Assembly: GCF_025766255.1 (NCBI RefSeq)
Contig: NW_026516664.1
Span: forward strand, 620,001-684,000
Source of the DNA: Zychaea mexicana
Lineage: Eukaryota; Mucoromycota; Mucoromycetes; Mucorales; Lichtheimiaceae
Length of the DNA: 64,000 bases
Direction: 5' to 3'
Positions 24,901 through 37,779 of this stretch are shown here, piece after piece (positions within the stretch are counted from its first letter, which is position 1; the number at the start of each line of letters is the position of its first letter). Under the pieces are notes generated by a model, which searched no databases, had not been told where the DNA came from, and saw nothing but the letters and a program-made list of their open reading frames with translations. Position numbers and translations under genes: made by a program.

Positions 24901-27900
24901 ACGACATACAGATTCGACGACGGCAACGCAACCTAGTATCGACGATGATGAAGGGGATGACGATTTATGCAACGGTCTCGGTATTAGTACACTTGGAACA
25001 GATGGAGACGATGCTACTACGGCGCCAAGGGAATCTGCTACTGCAGTACCTTTCCAAGATCGACCGCTCTACTGGCTTGTCCTGCGACCTCACGAGCGCT
25101 ATGTATCGATATTTTTCTATTCGAAACTTCAAATACAGTCTGATTTATTGCAGCGTGCGAAGGAGAAGCTTACAGAAATCCAAGAGCGCACCAACCGACT
25201 CATGCTTCTCGAAAGTCTTCAAGAGACACGTTCCTGCAGTAAATTCCTCGAACCGAGCAATGTTGTCTCTGATCATGGAATCGATTCGTCCGACGAAGAG
25301 GACGAGGACGAGGACGAGGACAATATATACACAGTCTCAGAAAACGACGGGTCATTGGTGGCAACTGGCAAATTTAAGCCCGGCCAGTTCGCATGTCCAG
25401 TCATATATACCAAACGATTCCCATTGCACTGGCGACTGCAGCCTAATGTCGCGCTCAAGTATCTGACAGCAGATGTTCTACGCCTTTTCGTCGTGGGCAA
25501 TCGCCCCAACATGTATGTTATCGAACGTGACGACTCAATTGTGTACTGCAAAATATTTGAACAAGAGGTAGGCGGTGATATCGTCACCTCCACGCCAACT
25601 CCCGCGACCGTATCACGTAGCCCGCAACCCATGCCCGCCAAAGCCGACGCATCACCTTTGCGATCACCGGATGAGAGGAAGGGAACTAAAAATGCATCAA
25701 CGTCGACCGGTGGATCTGATAGGCCTCGCGAGCTTGTACTTGAAGTCCACGGTATCGACTTACCACCATGGATTGAACAAGAGTTTATTGATCTTATTGA
25801 GAACCGATTGACGACAGAGATCACCCTTAACGAAGTCCAGCACTTCTTCCTTAGAAATCCGAATAGCAAGCCAACGCCTGCCGTATGTTATGCCATTTCG
25901 CTTCTTTGGCTAGTATAAGAGTAAAGAAAGAACTGACATGTTTTGTATTGTATACAGGATGTCAAATTCGTTATGCCAATGGATAAACCTCCAACAGGCA
26001 AGGAGACTTTACGAATGCCTTTGCTCGTTAGTGATCCCACTATGCTGTTGATATTTTTCAAGCAGTCAATATTGGCCGATACGATTAAGCCATTCACTGG
26101 GCCTCATGTAACCAATGCGGTGAAGGAATATAATCAAAAACGATTTTTTGGACTAGCTGCTTCAGAAACCACTGAAAACACACAATTCTGCTTCTACTAC
26201 AACTGCACAAGACGTGTCCCTGGATCCTCGACTCCCTTGGAATTGGCAGTAGGTCAAGGTGTTGCGGGTATCTGCGTGACGAGCGAAGCCGTCCGAAACG
26301 ATGACAGTAACGGCAACAGCAACTCACCAGATGACCATGTCATGGATATCAGCCCTGAACGAATAAAGGCGTGTCTAGAAGGCGAGTTTCGTGAAAGTAC
26401 ATCCGCAATAGCTGAAGCAGAAAGCAACAACAAGGCGTGTCGCATTTGGATTGAGCTATGGGTCACTGGTGCTGTAGATTCCGCTGCTTTGCTACATCAT
26501 CTTTACGAGTGTTTCCGGCAATCGCTCTGCGATTATTTGATCGAAAAAACTGTGTCGATTGATTATGGTGCAGCCTTGCTACATCGAGCATTATTATTCG
26601 ACGACCGCAGTTCCAATGTTGGTAGAGCCCTGCGTAAGACATTTATCGATTCAATCTTGTATATTCTGGAGAAAGCAGCCGAATGGAAGAGCCCTACCGT
26701 CTACTCCTTTGACCAAGCTATCCGGATAATGCCTTGGTCAATGGACGATTTGGTTGACTATATCAACTGTGAGCTTTGTAACCTGGACACCAACTTAAAA
26801 ATGACGGTTGCCTGGACACTACTCAACCAACAAAAATCAGCTACAACGAACTGGGAGCTCTATCAAGGTCAAAAACTCCTCCATGATCGTATACGGAACA
26901 ACATCCGGCTTGTGGGTATCAGCGGTCTGAGCGAATTTGTTGAAAAGCTGGGTAGCATGGAAGAACAAAGGCGTGCAAGTGTAGCCAGCGAAGAACGTTC
27001 AACGACGGGATGGTCAAGAAGAAGCTCGGTAACATCACAAAATTCGGTATCGATCAAAAAACAGCTCAAAGCAGAAGATAGCAACAAAGCTACAGAAGAT
27101 CGGTCACGGTCATCAAGCACATCTCGGTCCATGTCCGGCTTAACCAGTAGAGCGTCTCGAAGCAGTGTCCCTCGTGTTGATGTCGCCAAACACTGCTTCC
27201 TGTTTATACGAGTGGACGTGACAGGGATTGCTGTATACACGTACAACTGGTCGGAAAAGACGAGTCTCAGTGTATTCGATAGTATATTTCGTGTAGTGAC
27301 CCGGCAGGAAGCACGTCATGCTGTCCTGCTGAATATTCTTCAACAAAAGATGGGTGTTTTTCATCACAGTGCACCATTAAAGCAGACTGTGGAAAATTAT
27401 GTCTCTTTAGCAGCAGTGCCGTCGCTGCAGCATGTCATGAACCAACATTTGACACCTCATATCCATATAGCATCGCCTAAACAGCTACCAAAGTTACAAC
27501 AGCAACAACAACAACAACAGCAGCAGCAGCAGCAGCAAAAATCCGATACCACTACATCGAAGGCAGAGAGCACGACTGCACGGTCCGCAAAAAAGACAAA
27601 TACCATGTTTGAGCTTCAAGACATGATAAACTATGCTACTACTACGACGGAGCGAAACGATACCAGCAGTGTTGCCCCCACTATAACGACCAAGTCTACT
27701 GATCACGATGACAAGCAGCAACAGCTTCAATTATGGACGGGTGAAGCAAACGAATTGGATACGACCCTGACGGAATTTACAGCAGCTGAAGACGACACGC
27801 GACGAGACCACGATCTTCTAAAACGCCATGGCGTCCCGTTCTTTCAGGCAGTTATTCGGAGGACAGGTGTGCAGACAATCCATCGCAAGGCACGTCAAGT

Positions 27901-29749
27901 CTACAATAGATGGAGTCGCCAATATATCGTCGATGAAGCCAGCGCCCCTGATAAATTGTTGACGCGTCGGGATGTACGGGCGATCCTGCGTTCATCTCGC
28001 TTGTTGCACTATTGCCGCACGCCGTTCTTGTTTTCGCGCTTTGATGAAAACTGGGATAATCTTGACGAGGATCCTGCAGGCAGAGAGCAGACAGCGCAAT
28101 GGTATACCAAATTGATGAACGAGCTCGTTCTGGATTACAGCAAGTATTTGGAAGGTGTGGATATGCACCTTGTTGATTTAGCATCGTCAGATGATTCAGA
28201 AACAGACACGAGCGTATTCCAGATATCACGCAATTTTGCCATCGATTGTGCGCCCGTCTACTTGCTTCGGGTAGTCAAGGGTGGCTCCATTTTGTGCGAA
28301 CTGCGCCTTACTGGCACATATGTGTCAGTTACACTATACACTCTACATCGACGTTACGGAAGACAAGGCTATAAAGGAGATCGTGAGAGCTTCCGTCGTT
28401 TCGAAGAGACCAGTGGTAATTTTAAGCAATTTATCCACGTCAATTCGTTCATCTATGACTTCCATCTACGACATATTCAAACGATGCTTGAAGGCGGCGA
28501 AAACGTCGGCACTGCAGTATTGGCGAATCTCAACCTTCTCAACGTCCTTCATCAATTCGCGACAATACATAAACAACCCGCTTCGTATGCACGCAACCGA
28601 CTCGTGCGCGGATTTTATCAGATCGGCTCAGACGTTACAGTGGGCAGACAAAAGTTCTTTGACAACTTGCTTGGAAGTTCGCCGCGCCATGGACTCCGTA
28701 GTATGCTGGTAAAGGATAAGTCTGTTGCTGCAGCGGTGACAAGCCACGATCTATCATTCAGTCCTAATGGTGGTCGACCGGGGCAGTGGAAGCACACACT
28801 CGTCGTAACACCGGCGACAGTAGATGAAGAAGGGCTTTGGCTAGAATATTTTATACTGGTCGTATATCAAGGCAACACAAGTCCAACGACCATGTACAAG
28901 AATGTACGTCCATCACCCAAAGCAAGCGCTGTCCTGACAGATCCAATCGATAATATGCTCCTTCTCGAGGGTTATACGTTGGACGACATTGTAACCAATG
29001 CTCGCGACCGATTAGATGCTATTGTTGCGGATGTAAGTTACAAAGGCTCAAAAAAGGGGATAAAGGGATGACAGGGATAAAGAACTAGGGGAATGAGAGA
29101 GAGAAAAGGTGGCTAAAATACATATAACAAATCCTTCGCAACGCCCCCTGTGGTCTAGGTCATTGTATATTGCCAGCGTCACAACGACTGGAGCGAGCTA
29201 TATGCATCCGAGCTCGTCACTTTTCCTGGGCCCCAATCAGCAAGGCTTACCACATTACTGAGCGAATTTGATCACACGGATTTATGCGAACTGGATCGGA
29301 ATATGACCTCATTGCTTAAAACACGGCTGAATTGGCACATAGCTTTTGATCAGCTAATTGCATTGCAGCGTAAGAAAAGTGTCAAGGATGTCAGAGCGGC
29401 TAATGGAAAACGACATTTGCTTCTTTACAACCACGGTCGATACATGGACTATCTGATTCATCTGCAGCTTGACACAAATAACCAAATCCAGGGGTGGATG
29501 GTGTGCCGAGAAAGCAGTCGCTCGATCCAACCACACGGAGAACAGATCGCGAGCCTTGGAAATATGCTTTGCCACGTTATCTGGACTCAAGCACGCAATG
29601 CCTTCAACAGTAGCAACAGCAACAACAACAACAACACAAGCACGAGCAGCAGTGCTATTATCACCACCACAGCAAGTAATGCCAGTACCAGTACAGCCCT
29701 CACCGCCTCAAACACCAAGTCTTCATCCTCACTCACATCACCCCTATGA
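18974..29749 (+). CDS. SZT2: SZT2 homolog (KICSTOR-type TORC1 regulator), about 3,323 aa
   Basis: Ten exons: 18974-19102, 19180-19299, 19380-19434, 19561-19750, 19846-19915, 19999-23852, 23922-24395, 24469-25882, 25958-29032 and 29159-29749; 9,972 nt. All junctions are GT-AG and in phase. The N-terminus shows the SZT2 pattern: RVSTNNEYIQWFLKSLFQ, RLVYILDLSSSLATVG, then a von Willebrand-like block with MILITDGSMKSN (about residue 380), a QVGSM strand and FGFVPDNEILMFLAKATGGS. Recurring strand-rich units separated by low-complexity insertions follow, to an end with GKRHLLLYNHGRYMDYLI. A Ser-rich stretch (about 2440-2510) and a polyglutamine tract (about 2615) interrupt it. Human SZT2 is 3,375 aa. 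In animals SZT2 in KICSTOR recruits GATOR1 to the lysosome and restrains TORC1 on amino-acid starvation. Ascomycete yeasts lack it, so the partners here are open. Confidence 0.9.
27495..27537 (+). repeat. CAA/CAG polyglutamine tract in SZT2
   Basis: A mixed CAA/CAG run encodes 14 consecutive Gln inside exon 9. It is bordered by Ser/Thr/Lys-rich low complexity and falls between conserved blocks, so it is probably a length-variable loop. Confidence 0.9.
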
Positions 29750-30088
29750 ATGGTATTAAAAGTGTAAATAGTTTTTTAATCAACATGTGTACATTCGAAA
29801 GTAAAAATTAATAAATAGGGGGAGCTTTGGAACGTAGTGCCTCACAAAATGCACGTGTGTACACCCATGTAAAAGCAAACGCAGAACGATGATTGAAGCG
29901 ATACGGCGAGAGTTATGCATATCGTCTTGGCGAGATTAAAAAATTGTATCGTCATTCTCCACAGATAACGGTAACAGCACTCAAACCAAAAGCCTATATA
30001 GACTTGGCCATCATCATTCCATATTGTACTTCTTTTCCCTTTCTTTCGTTCCTTTTTTCAGTTTGTCGTTGCGCTTTTTCTTTGTTAA
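29750..30088. promoter_or_regulatory. SZT2 3' flank and glucan synthase promoter
   Basis: An AATAAATAG signal about 60 bp after the SZT2 stop may set polyadenylation. CCTATATAG at 29993-30001 is a plausible TATA box about 90 bp before the ATG at 30089, followed by a CT-rich leader (CTTTTCCCTTTC). Confidence 0.5.
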
Positions 30089-33000
30089 ATGCCTACATCT
30101 GAAGAAGGAGACAATGATGCTCCGCAGGATAGCAATCCAATACACACAGTTCGCGGTTCAACAATGCAAGTAAACAGTGGTAGTAGAGACAATCAATTGT
30201 AACTAATTTCCTTAATGCTATTGTAGGAATAACGCTAGCAACAACCGACCATTATCTCCATCATCTGCTTATCAGTACCCTTCAACTGCACGAAGCAACG
30301 CATCGCTCGAGACTGGTAGCAGCATTCCTACTGTCCGTGACCCCTCGCGAGGATATGATGTCGACTTTTATGGCCATGTGCGGGATGACATTCATAACTC
30401 TGGGCGATATTTCCGCTACGCGCCTTCAACCGATTCACTCGTTGCACAGCTTGAGACCAAACGACACCGCGCACCTACTCGACTAACGACCTATGGTCCA
30501 ACAGCAGAACAATGCGATAATGGCGTCGCGAGCCTTTCCAATGACACCTTGGTAGGTGGATCAGGAACGACAAACGGAGCAGCAGCAACCAACTATGCAT
30601 CTTGGAACTCAGCTGTACCATGCACTGCAGACGAAATTCAACAGACGTTTGTTCACCTTACAAATGCGTTCGGCTTTCAGCTCTGCAGCATGCAAAACAT
30701 GTATGACCATCTTATGATAATGCTCGACTCACGCTCGTCGCGTATGTCTCCTTTGGCAGCACTCCATACTTTACATGCTGAATATATTGGTGGTCCAGAC
30801 GCCAACTATCGACAGTGGTATTTTGCCGCTCAACAAGATATCGACGGCGAGACCAACAACATCGAGAACGGGGTATCAACGCTTGTCGATGCACTGGAAG
30901 CTTGGATGAATTCAATGGAAGGATTATCAAATATTGATCGAATACAACAACTTGCGCTTTGGCTACTGATCTGGGGTGAAGCATCCAACCTGCGCTTTTG
31001 TCCGGAAGCACTGTGTTTCATCTTTAAGTGCGCAAACGATGCTTACAAGCCAATATCACAACAGCAAACCATGGAGGTAGCGCCCGAAGGCGATTTTCTA
31101 AACAGTGTCATCCAGCCACTGTATGACTTTATACGGGAACAGAGCTACAGAGCCGATGGACAGAAGCGCGAACGGGATCATGCAGAAATCATTGGATACG
31201 ACGACGTCAATCAGCTGTTTTGGTCGCAAGACACCATTGCAAAGCTCAAGTTGCAGGACAAGAGTAAACTGATGGATCTGCCAGCAGAACAACGATATCA
31301 TGCTCTGCGTGATGTCCGATGGGTTAAGGCATTCAGCAAGACCTTCAAGGAGAAGCGTTCCTGGATGCATCTAGCAATCAACTTCACTCGTGTGTGGATT
31401 ATCCATGTGGTGGCGTTTTGGTACTACATTAGCGCCAATGCCGGTGCCCTGTACCTCAGCACAGACAAGGATGAAGCTGAAAAGGAGGTACCCGTCCAGT
31501 TATCCATTGTTGCTCTTGGTGGCAGTGTGGCCACTCTCATTGTATTACTGGCGTGCTTGGTGGAGTATGTATATGTGCCTATGTCCTGGAATCGTGCTGG
31601 GATACTCATGCGGCGATTTACGTTCCTTGTTCCCATATTCTTGCTCAACACCGCTCCTTCGGTGTATTGCTTGATGTTCGATCGTACGAGTCCGTTTGCA
31701 ACGGCAATTTCTGTCATTCAACTTTTAATAAGCATTGCCTCCAGCGTTTTCTTTGCAGTCACCCCCCAATCTCGTTTATTTTTAAAGCGATCCCAGCAAG
31801 ATGATAAACGCAAGGCGCTGGTGCATAAAACGTTTACAGCGAACTTTCCACAGTTGAGACGCATGGATCGAGCTACATCGATGGGGCTGTGGGCCTGTGT
31901 GTTCGGTTGCAAGCTTCTCGAGTCATACTTTTTCTTGGCACTATCCTTTAAGGATTCACTGACAGCCATGGCAAGAATGCAGGTTAAAGATTGCAGCGAC
32001 CCTATTATCGGCTCTGCTCTGTGCGCATATATGCCTATGATTACGCTGGCGTTTATGACTCTCATGGAGTTAATCCTGTTCTTCCTGGATACCTACCTGT
32101 GGTATGTCGTCTGGAATACCATGTTCTCTGTCGCACACTCCTTCTATCTCGGCATTTCCATTTGGACACCCTGGCGTAATATTTTTTCTCGGTTACCAAG
32201 ACGTATTCACGCCAAGATCCTGGCAGTGTCCGAACTCAATGTGCAGTGCAAGCCCAGAGCTCTTTGCTCGCAAGTGTGGAATGCCTTTATCATCGCCATG
32301 TATCGGGATCATCTTCTATCTGCCGATCACGTTGCAAAGCTATTATACCAGCAGGTACAAGAAGCTCTCTAACTGTATTTCTTGCTGAATTGTGCATATA
32401 TATATTATTGTCGTATACTTACAAAACAGAGAGTGTTGACTCTATAGGTTTCTGATATCTCAGATTCCCAGAAGACATCACTAGAAGAGCCCACGTTCTT
32501 CGTTGCTCAGGAAGATATTGCATATGAGAATGAGTACTATCCACAACACAGCGAAGCTGAGCGTCGCGTGCAGTTTTTCGCTCAAAGCTTGACAACACCT
32601 ATGCCCGAACCACTTCCTGTTCCTAACATGCCAACATTTACGGTGCTCACGCCCCACTGCGGGGAGAAGATCTTGCTTACGCTGCGCGAAATTATCCGCG
32701 AAGAAGACCAAAACACACGGATCACGCTGCTCGAATACCTCAAACGTCTTCACCCGTTTGAATGGGACAACTTCGTCAAGGATACCAAAATACTGGCGGA
32801 TGAAGCGATCGACACGACCTTGAACGCGGCTTTGGACTCATCAACATGTGAAGATGGCAGAAGCGCCACATCTTCGGAGCGTACACACGTGCACAAGGAT
32901 ACGGACGATTTGCCATTTTATTGCGTCGGTTTCAAATCTTCGGCTCCAGAGTACACGTTGCGAACTCGGATATGGGCATCTTTGCGATCGCAAACGTTGT

Positions 33001-35761
33001 ATCGAACAGTGTCTGGTTTCATGAACTATGACAACGCCATCAAACTTCTGTACCGCGTTGAGCAGCCCGACGTATTTGTGGATGAAAAGAAGACAGACCT
33101 TGAACTCGACCAAATGGTTCATCGCAAATTTAGGCTCGTACTTGCCATGCAGCGGTATGCCTCCTTCAACTATGAGGAGAGGGAAAGCACCGAGGTTCTG
33201 TTGAAGGCGTATCCGAATTTACAGATTGCATATCTCGAAAAGGTCAAGGGCGATGATCAGGAAGATGTTTATTATTCGGTGCTCATTGATGGACACTGCC
33301 CTCTTTTGGCGGACGGCACGCGCTCGCCCAAGTACCGAATTCGGTTGCCTGGTAATCCTATCCTGGGCGATGGCAAGTCTGACAACCAAAACCACGCGCT
33401 GATCTTTTGCCGTGGTGAATACCTCCAGCTGATAGATGCAAACCAGGACAACTACCTCGAAGAATGCCTCAAGATCCGCAACGTTTTGGCCGAATTCGAG
33501 CAAGGAACAAACACATCTCCGTACCGTAAACCATCAAAATCAGGTGGACCTGTGGCTATTGTTGGCGCTCGCGAGTACATTTTTTCTGAAAATATTGGCG
33601 TGCTTGGTGACATTGCTGCCGGCAAGGAACAGACCTTCGGAACGCTAAGCCAACGTATCATGGCAACCATTGGTGGCAAGGTAAAGCTTTGACAAGCGTG
33701 GGAAACCATTTTCTTCTTTGGGAAGAAACGCTAACCTTTCAACTGTTTGTTTACGTGCATATAGCTCCATTATGGTCATCCTGATTTCCTCAACGGCGTT
33801 TTCATGACTACGAGAGGGGGCGTTAGCAAGGCACAAAAGGGATTGCATCTTAACGAGGATATTTATGCCGGTATGAATGCTTTCGAGCGAGGCGGACGTA
33901 TTAAGCACGTGGAGTATTTCCAGTGTGGCAAGGGCCGTGATCTTGGGTTCGGCTCGATTCTCAACTTTGTTACAAAAATCGGCACTGGCATGGGGGAGCA
34001 GATGCTTTCGCGGGAGTACTACTATATTGGGACGCAGCTACCATTGGACCGATTCTTGACCTTCTACTATGCACACCCAGGATTTCATGTCAACAACATA
34101 TTCATCATGCTCTCGGTGCAGCTCTTCATGATTGTGATCCTGGTTCTTGGCGCTCTAGCAATGCCCGTCACCTTGTGCGAGTTCAACCCTGATGCTCCCA
34201 AGGATGCACCACTGATACCTGAAGGCTGCTATAATCTCGTCCCGGTCTTTGATTGGCTCAAGCGTGTGGTGATCTCCATCTTCGTTATATTCGCTGTTTC
34301 GTTTCTACCGCTGTTTCTGCAAGAAGTGAATGAGCGTGGTTTCTTACGAGCCATCACCCGTCTTGTCAAACAGCTACTGTCGTTTTCGCCGTTCTTTGAG
34401 ATCTTTGTCACACAGTGTTATGCCCAAGCCATCTTGAGCAACCTGTCATTTGGCGGTGCACGCTACATTGCGACCGGACGTGGTTTTGCAACATCAAGGG
34501 TCCCATTTTCTCAGTTGTATGCCCGGTACGCTGACTCGAGCACCTACTTTGCTATCAGGAGCTTCTTGATTCTCCTCTTCGGATCAATCGTCATATGGAT
34601 GCCTCACCTCCTCTATTTCTGGGTGACGGTTTTTGCATTGATCTTGTCGCCGTTCGTTTTCAACCCTCACCAGTTTGCCCTCGTCGATTTTCTGATTGAT
34701 TACCGGGAATTCCTGCGTTGGCTTTCGCGTGGAAACGGTGCGCTCCATGCCAGCTCGTGGATTGGATTCTGTCGCTCGAAACGGATCAAGGTCACGGGTG
34801 TCAAGCGTAAGAGCACCAAGACAAAGGAAGTACAATCGAAAGCAAACTTTTCCGTTGTTTTCTTTACGGAGATTGTCATGCCTGTATGCTTCGCATGCAT
34901 CTGCACTATCGCATACCTGTTTGTTCACAGCATGCCTGATGGTAACGAAAAGAGCAAGACGAGCGGGTTGACACGTATTGGTGCTTTATCGATGGGCCCC
35001 ATTGTATTGAATGCTGCTGTGCTTGGCGGTTGCGTCGGCTTTTCCGTTCTGCTCGGTCCTCTCGCTTCATTGTGCTGCAACGTGAAATTCGGATCTACTG
35101 TTGCAGCTGTGGCACACACTTGGGCAGTTGTTTCATTTATTGGCTTTTTCGAGGCGCTTTACTTGTTGGAAGGATGGCATTTTGAGCGAGCACTTTTGGG
35201 GTTGATAACGATTGCAAGTGTCCAACGAGCGATATCAAAAGCCATTACAGTGCTGCTGGCGCGTGAATTTAACAATGGCGAAAGCAATCAAGCATGGTGG
35301 ACTGGCCGTTGGTATGGCCGAGGGGTAGGTCTATATAACTATGACATCTTCTAAGAAGAAATAGTACTGTATCCGTATACTGACATAGGTATTTTTTTAA
35401 ATAGCTTGGGTGGTACGCATTATCACAACCGCTACGTGAATTTGTCTGCAAAGTTATCGAAATGACGCTGTTTCCAACAGATTTTGTCCTAGCACATTTT
35501 ATCCTATTTGTGCTCTTTATGGTATGTCTTGTACCCGGGATTGATAAATGGCACTCTCTCATGCTGTTCTGGCTTCGGCCAGCCAAGCAAATCCGACATC
35601 CTGTATACACGCTTTCCCAAAGACAGAGGCGCATACGTACGGCAGTACTGTACGGCATCGTGCTTGTCATGGTCTGTGCACTGCTTTTAACAGTTTTGGT
35701 TGCCCCTGCAGTCCTGGGACCTCATTTGCGTTTTCTTAACAACCTTCCCCTCCCGCTATGA
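30089..35761 (+). CDS. FKS1: 1,3-beta-D-glucan synthase catalytic subunit (GT48, FKS family)
   Basis: Preferred exons: 30089-30169, 30276-32354, 32448-33680, 33765-35324 and 35405-35761; 5,310 nt, 1,769 aa. Exons 2-5 are secure; the first junction is ambiguous (acceptor 30226 or 30275). It uses UDP-glucose at the plasma membrane to make cell-wall 1,3-beta-glucan and works with a Rho1 GTPase. Visible features: FKS domain-1 ([19 protein letters not shown]), a first transmembrane block, the large cytosolic glucan-synthase domain ([45 protein letters not shown]), then a C-terminal multi-span block. Length is slightly under the usual 1,850-1,950 aa, mainly at the N-terminus. The echinocandin hot-spot-1 equivalent is FLALSFKDS (31932-31958) and hot-spot-2 is DWLKRVVI (from 34251), both differing from yeast. 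TYLWYVVWN keeps the Trp aligned with yeast W695. Confidence 0.96.
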
Positions 35762-37146
35762 TATTAATCCTCTCTTTGTTTCTCTTCATTCTTGCATAAT
35801 CCATACCTTTCTTACATTTGATATTTCCATACAATTTACATATAAGCTACACATACAATCACCCTTGTCATTTTTTGCATATTTCATCCGGAAACAATTA
35901 AATTAAAGCTCTAGCATATGATACATTATTTCATACAACTTGCTATACATAGCATAGGCTATTTTTATTAATTCTCTATTTGGTGTATTCTCTATGTACA
36001 GTACTTTATAATAAAGTGTACACGATGATCGCGTAATTAATATATTCGATTCTTAGAGTGCTCCAGTACGATGATCCTGCGTTGTATATATTTAGACACC
36101 AGGCGCAGCGCTCGGGCGACGTCTTTCAACTATCGCAATGTTCTGGCTTCTCTCTCACGACTCGTGATCACATACGAGATGGACTATAATAGCCTCATAC
36201 AGCTCCTCAAGGATAATCCGACTTTCGCGCCTCGTTTTCTCAGTTTATGATGGATTGTTACCAACTACTAGCGCTTGCTTCCAAATTGTATTGAAGAGTC
36301 TCAGTTCGTAAATGTAGAGGATAGTGTATCATACCCACGCTGCGATACACTGAAACATCAACATCCGTGGCAAAAGCTACATACATCTTTGTTTTTAAAC
36401 AAAAGCATAGAGGGCGCTGTCATCTCCTGGTCTCAGACGACTTGTGCTATGATAGATTATATTTATCTGCAAAAAGCATAAAGCAGCTCCCCAACTCTGT
36501 GCAACATTCAACAAATGCCATCATACTTTAGAAGCTCTCACATCAAGGCTTTCGAGCGCATTTCTTAAAAAAACCGACAACTTACACAAGAACAGGACAT
36601 GCAAGGGGTCCAGTATTTGTAGTTTATGCAATTCCATATCTTGACTAGCTGAAGCAGCCAGATCTTTTGTAACATGTAAGGATTGCCCATCAGCTCTTGG
36701 AGTCCCATTGGACTACATACTATTTAACACGAAACTTTCCAGAAATCGAAACTCGTATTCTTGGATATGTATCAACTCCAAAAATTTCTTTGGCCAGCCC
36801 GGAAAAGCATTCGGATCATGGGATCATCTCGTCGTGTCATAGATATCAAGGATTGATTTTGTTCAATAAAAATTTGAGCAACAGCAACAACGGGTCCAGG
36901 GCTCAGTATTAAGATATGGGCGGATCGTGCCAGCGTTCAATAAGTAAAAAGAGCGCGCCCAACCAGGACAGGGAAGTGCTGCGGCGAAAGGAAGGTCGGT
37001 ATCGTCCTTAATTACCATAGCTAACAATACCTAATAATGTATTAATGATGATATTCACAACCACCAACAGGCGTAACAGAGTATCGTTCGGCCATTTGAA
37101 AACAGTATTCGTTTACTCGTAAACAAAACGTCATGTCAGCAGTGTG
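35762..37146. other. Intergenic, no supported gene
   Basis: 3' flank of the glucan synthase followed by AT-rich DNA. Interrupted plus-strand frames at about 36060-36480 and 36640-36910 have a mildly protein-like composition, but stops and missing splice signals prevent a gene call. Confidence 0.45.
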
Positions 37147-37779
37147 TTAAATTTCGATCAATACTTGGGATAGTTCACGATCTTTATTCGAGACAGGTTC
37201 ATAGACAACGTCGGGCCAGTCGGTTGGGACTGCCTTGTACTTGTCAACGGTATGTTTTCCTATACAATAATTAACGATCCTAATAAGTCAATGCAATACA
37301 TTATATGAAAGCAGGCAAAGCAGTTTTCCCAAAATTACCAATAAAAGTGTTTACGATAAGGTTAACAACTTCTTGTTTCGATAATACTAGTTTGCTCACG
37401 AAAAGGATGGTTATTGTGATTATTGACGTTGCGTGGCAGAGCGTCTGATGCGATTGTGCTGTCTCATGATGTTTTCAAGGAAAAGGAACAATTCTCTAAC
37501 ACGCTGGGCATATTGTTTAGCCTCTTCTGGTGAGATTGTAGAGAGCTGTAACACGCGACTATGATCATGGTGTTAGATTGTCAACAAAAAATGTTAGAAG
37601 CTTGCATATGATGATCAAAAGTCAAAATACGGCCCTGAATTTTAGTTTGAGCCTATCTTAAACCACAAGGTAAATCTTTCATTGGCGTTTTACAGTTACC
37701 AGAGCGGGCTCATCTTTGCCTGCTCATCGAATCGAAATGGGAGGTAATGGATTTTGGCATATCCGAATCGTTGATGCAT
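37147..37779 (-). CDS. Unrecognised small helical protein, three exons (107 aa)
   Basis: On the minus strand the exons are 37700-37779, 37428-37558 and 37147-37259. Their lengths (80 + 131 + 113 = 324 nt) give an exact open frame of 107 codons plus stop. Intron 1 is GT-AG (GTAACT donor) with a CTAACAC branch point shortly before its acceptor. Intron 2 uses a weaker GTCAAT donor and a TATAG acceptor. If intron 2 is retained, translation stops at 37420-37422 and gives 72 aa. The protein begins MHQRFGYAKIHYLPF, has an amphipathic helix (SPEEAKQYAQRVRELFLFLEN) and ends with a TDWPDVVYEPV segment. I do not recognise the family. A single-gene model is preferred because both downstream pieces read clean and the phases fit. 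Confidence 0.5.

Noticed and set aside
24591..25466. 291-codon plus-strand frame overlapping SZT2 exon 8
   Set aside because: It is in the wrong frame relative to the conserved SZT2 reading; Ser/Arg/Leu-biased shadow composition with no domain.
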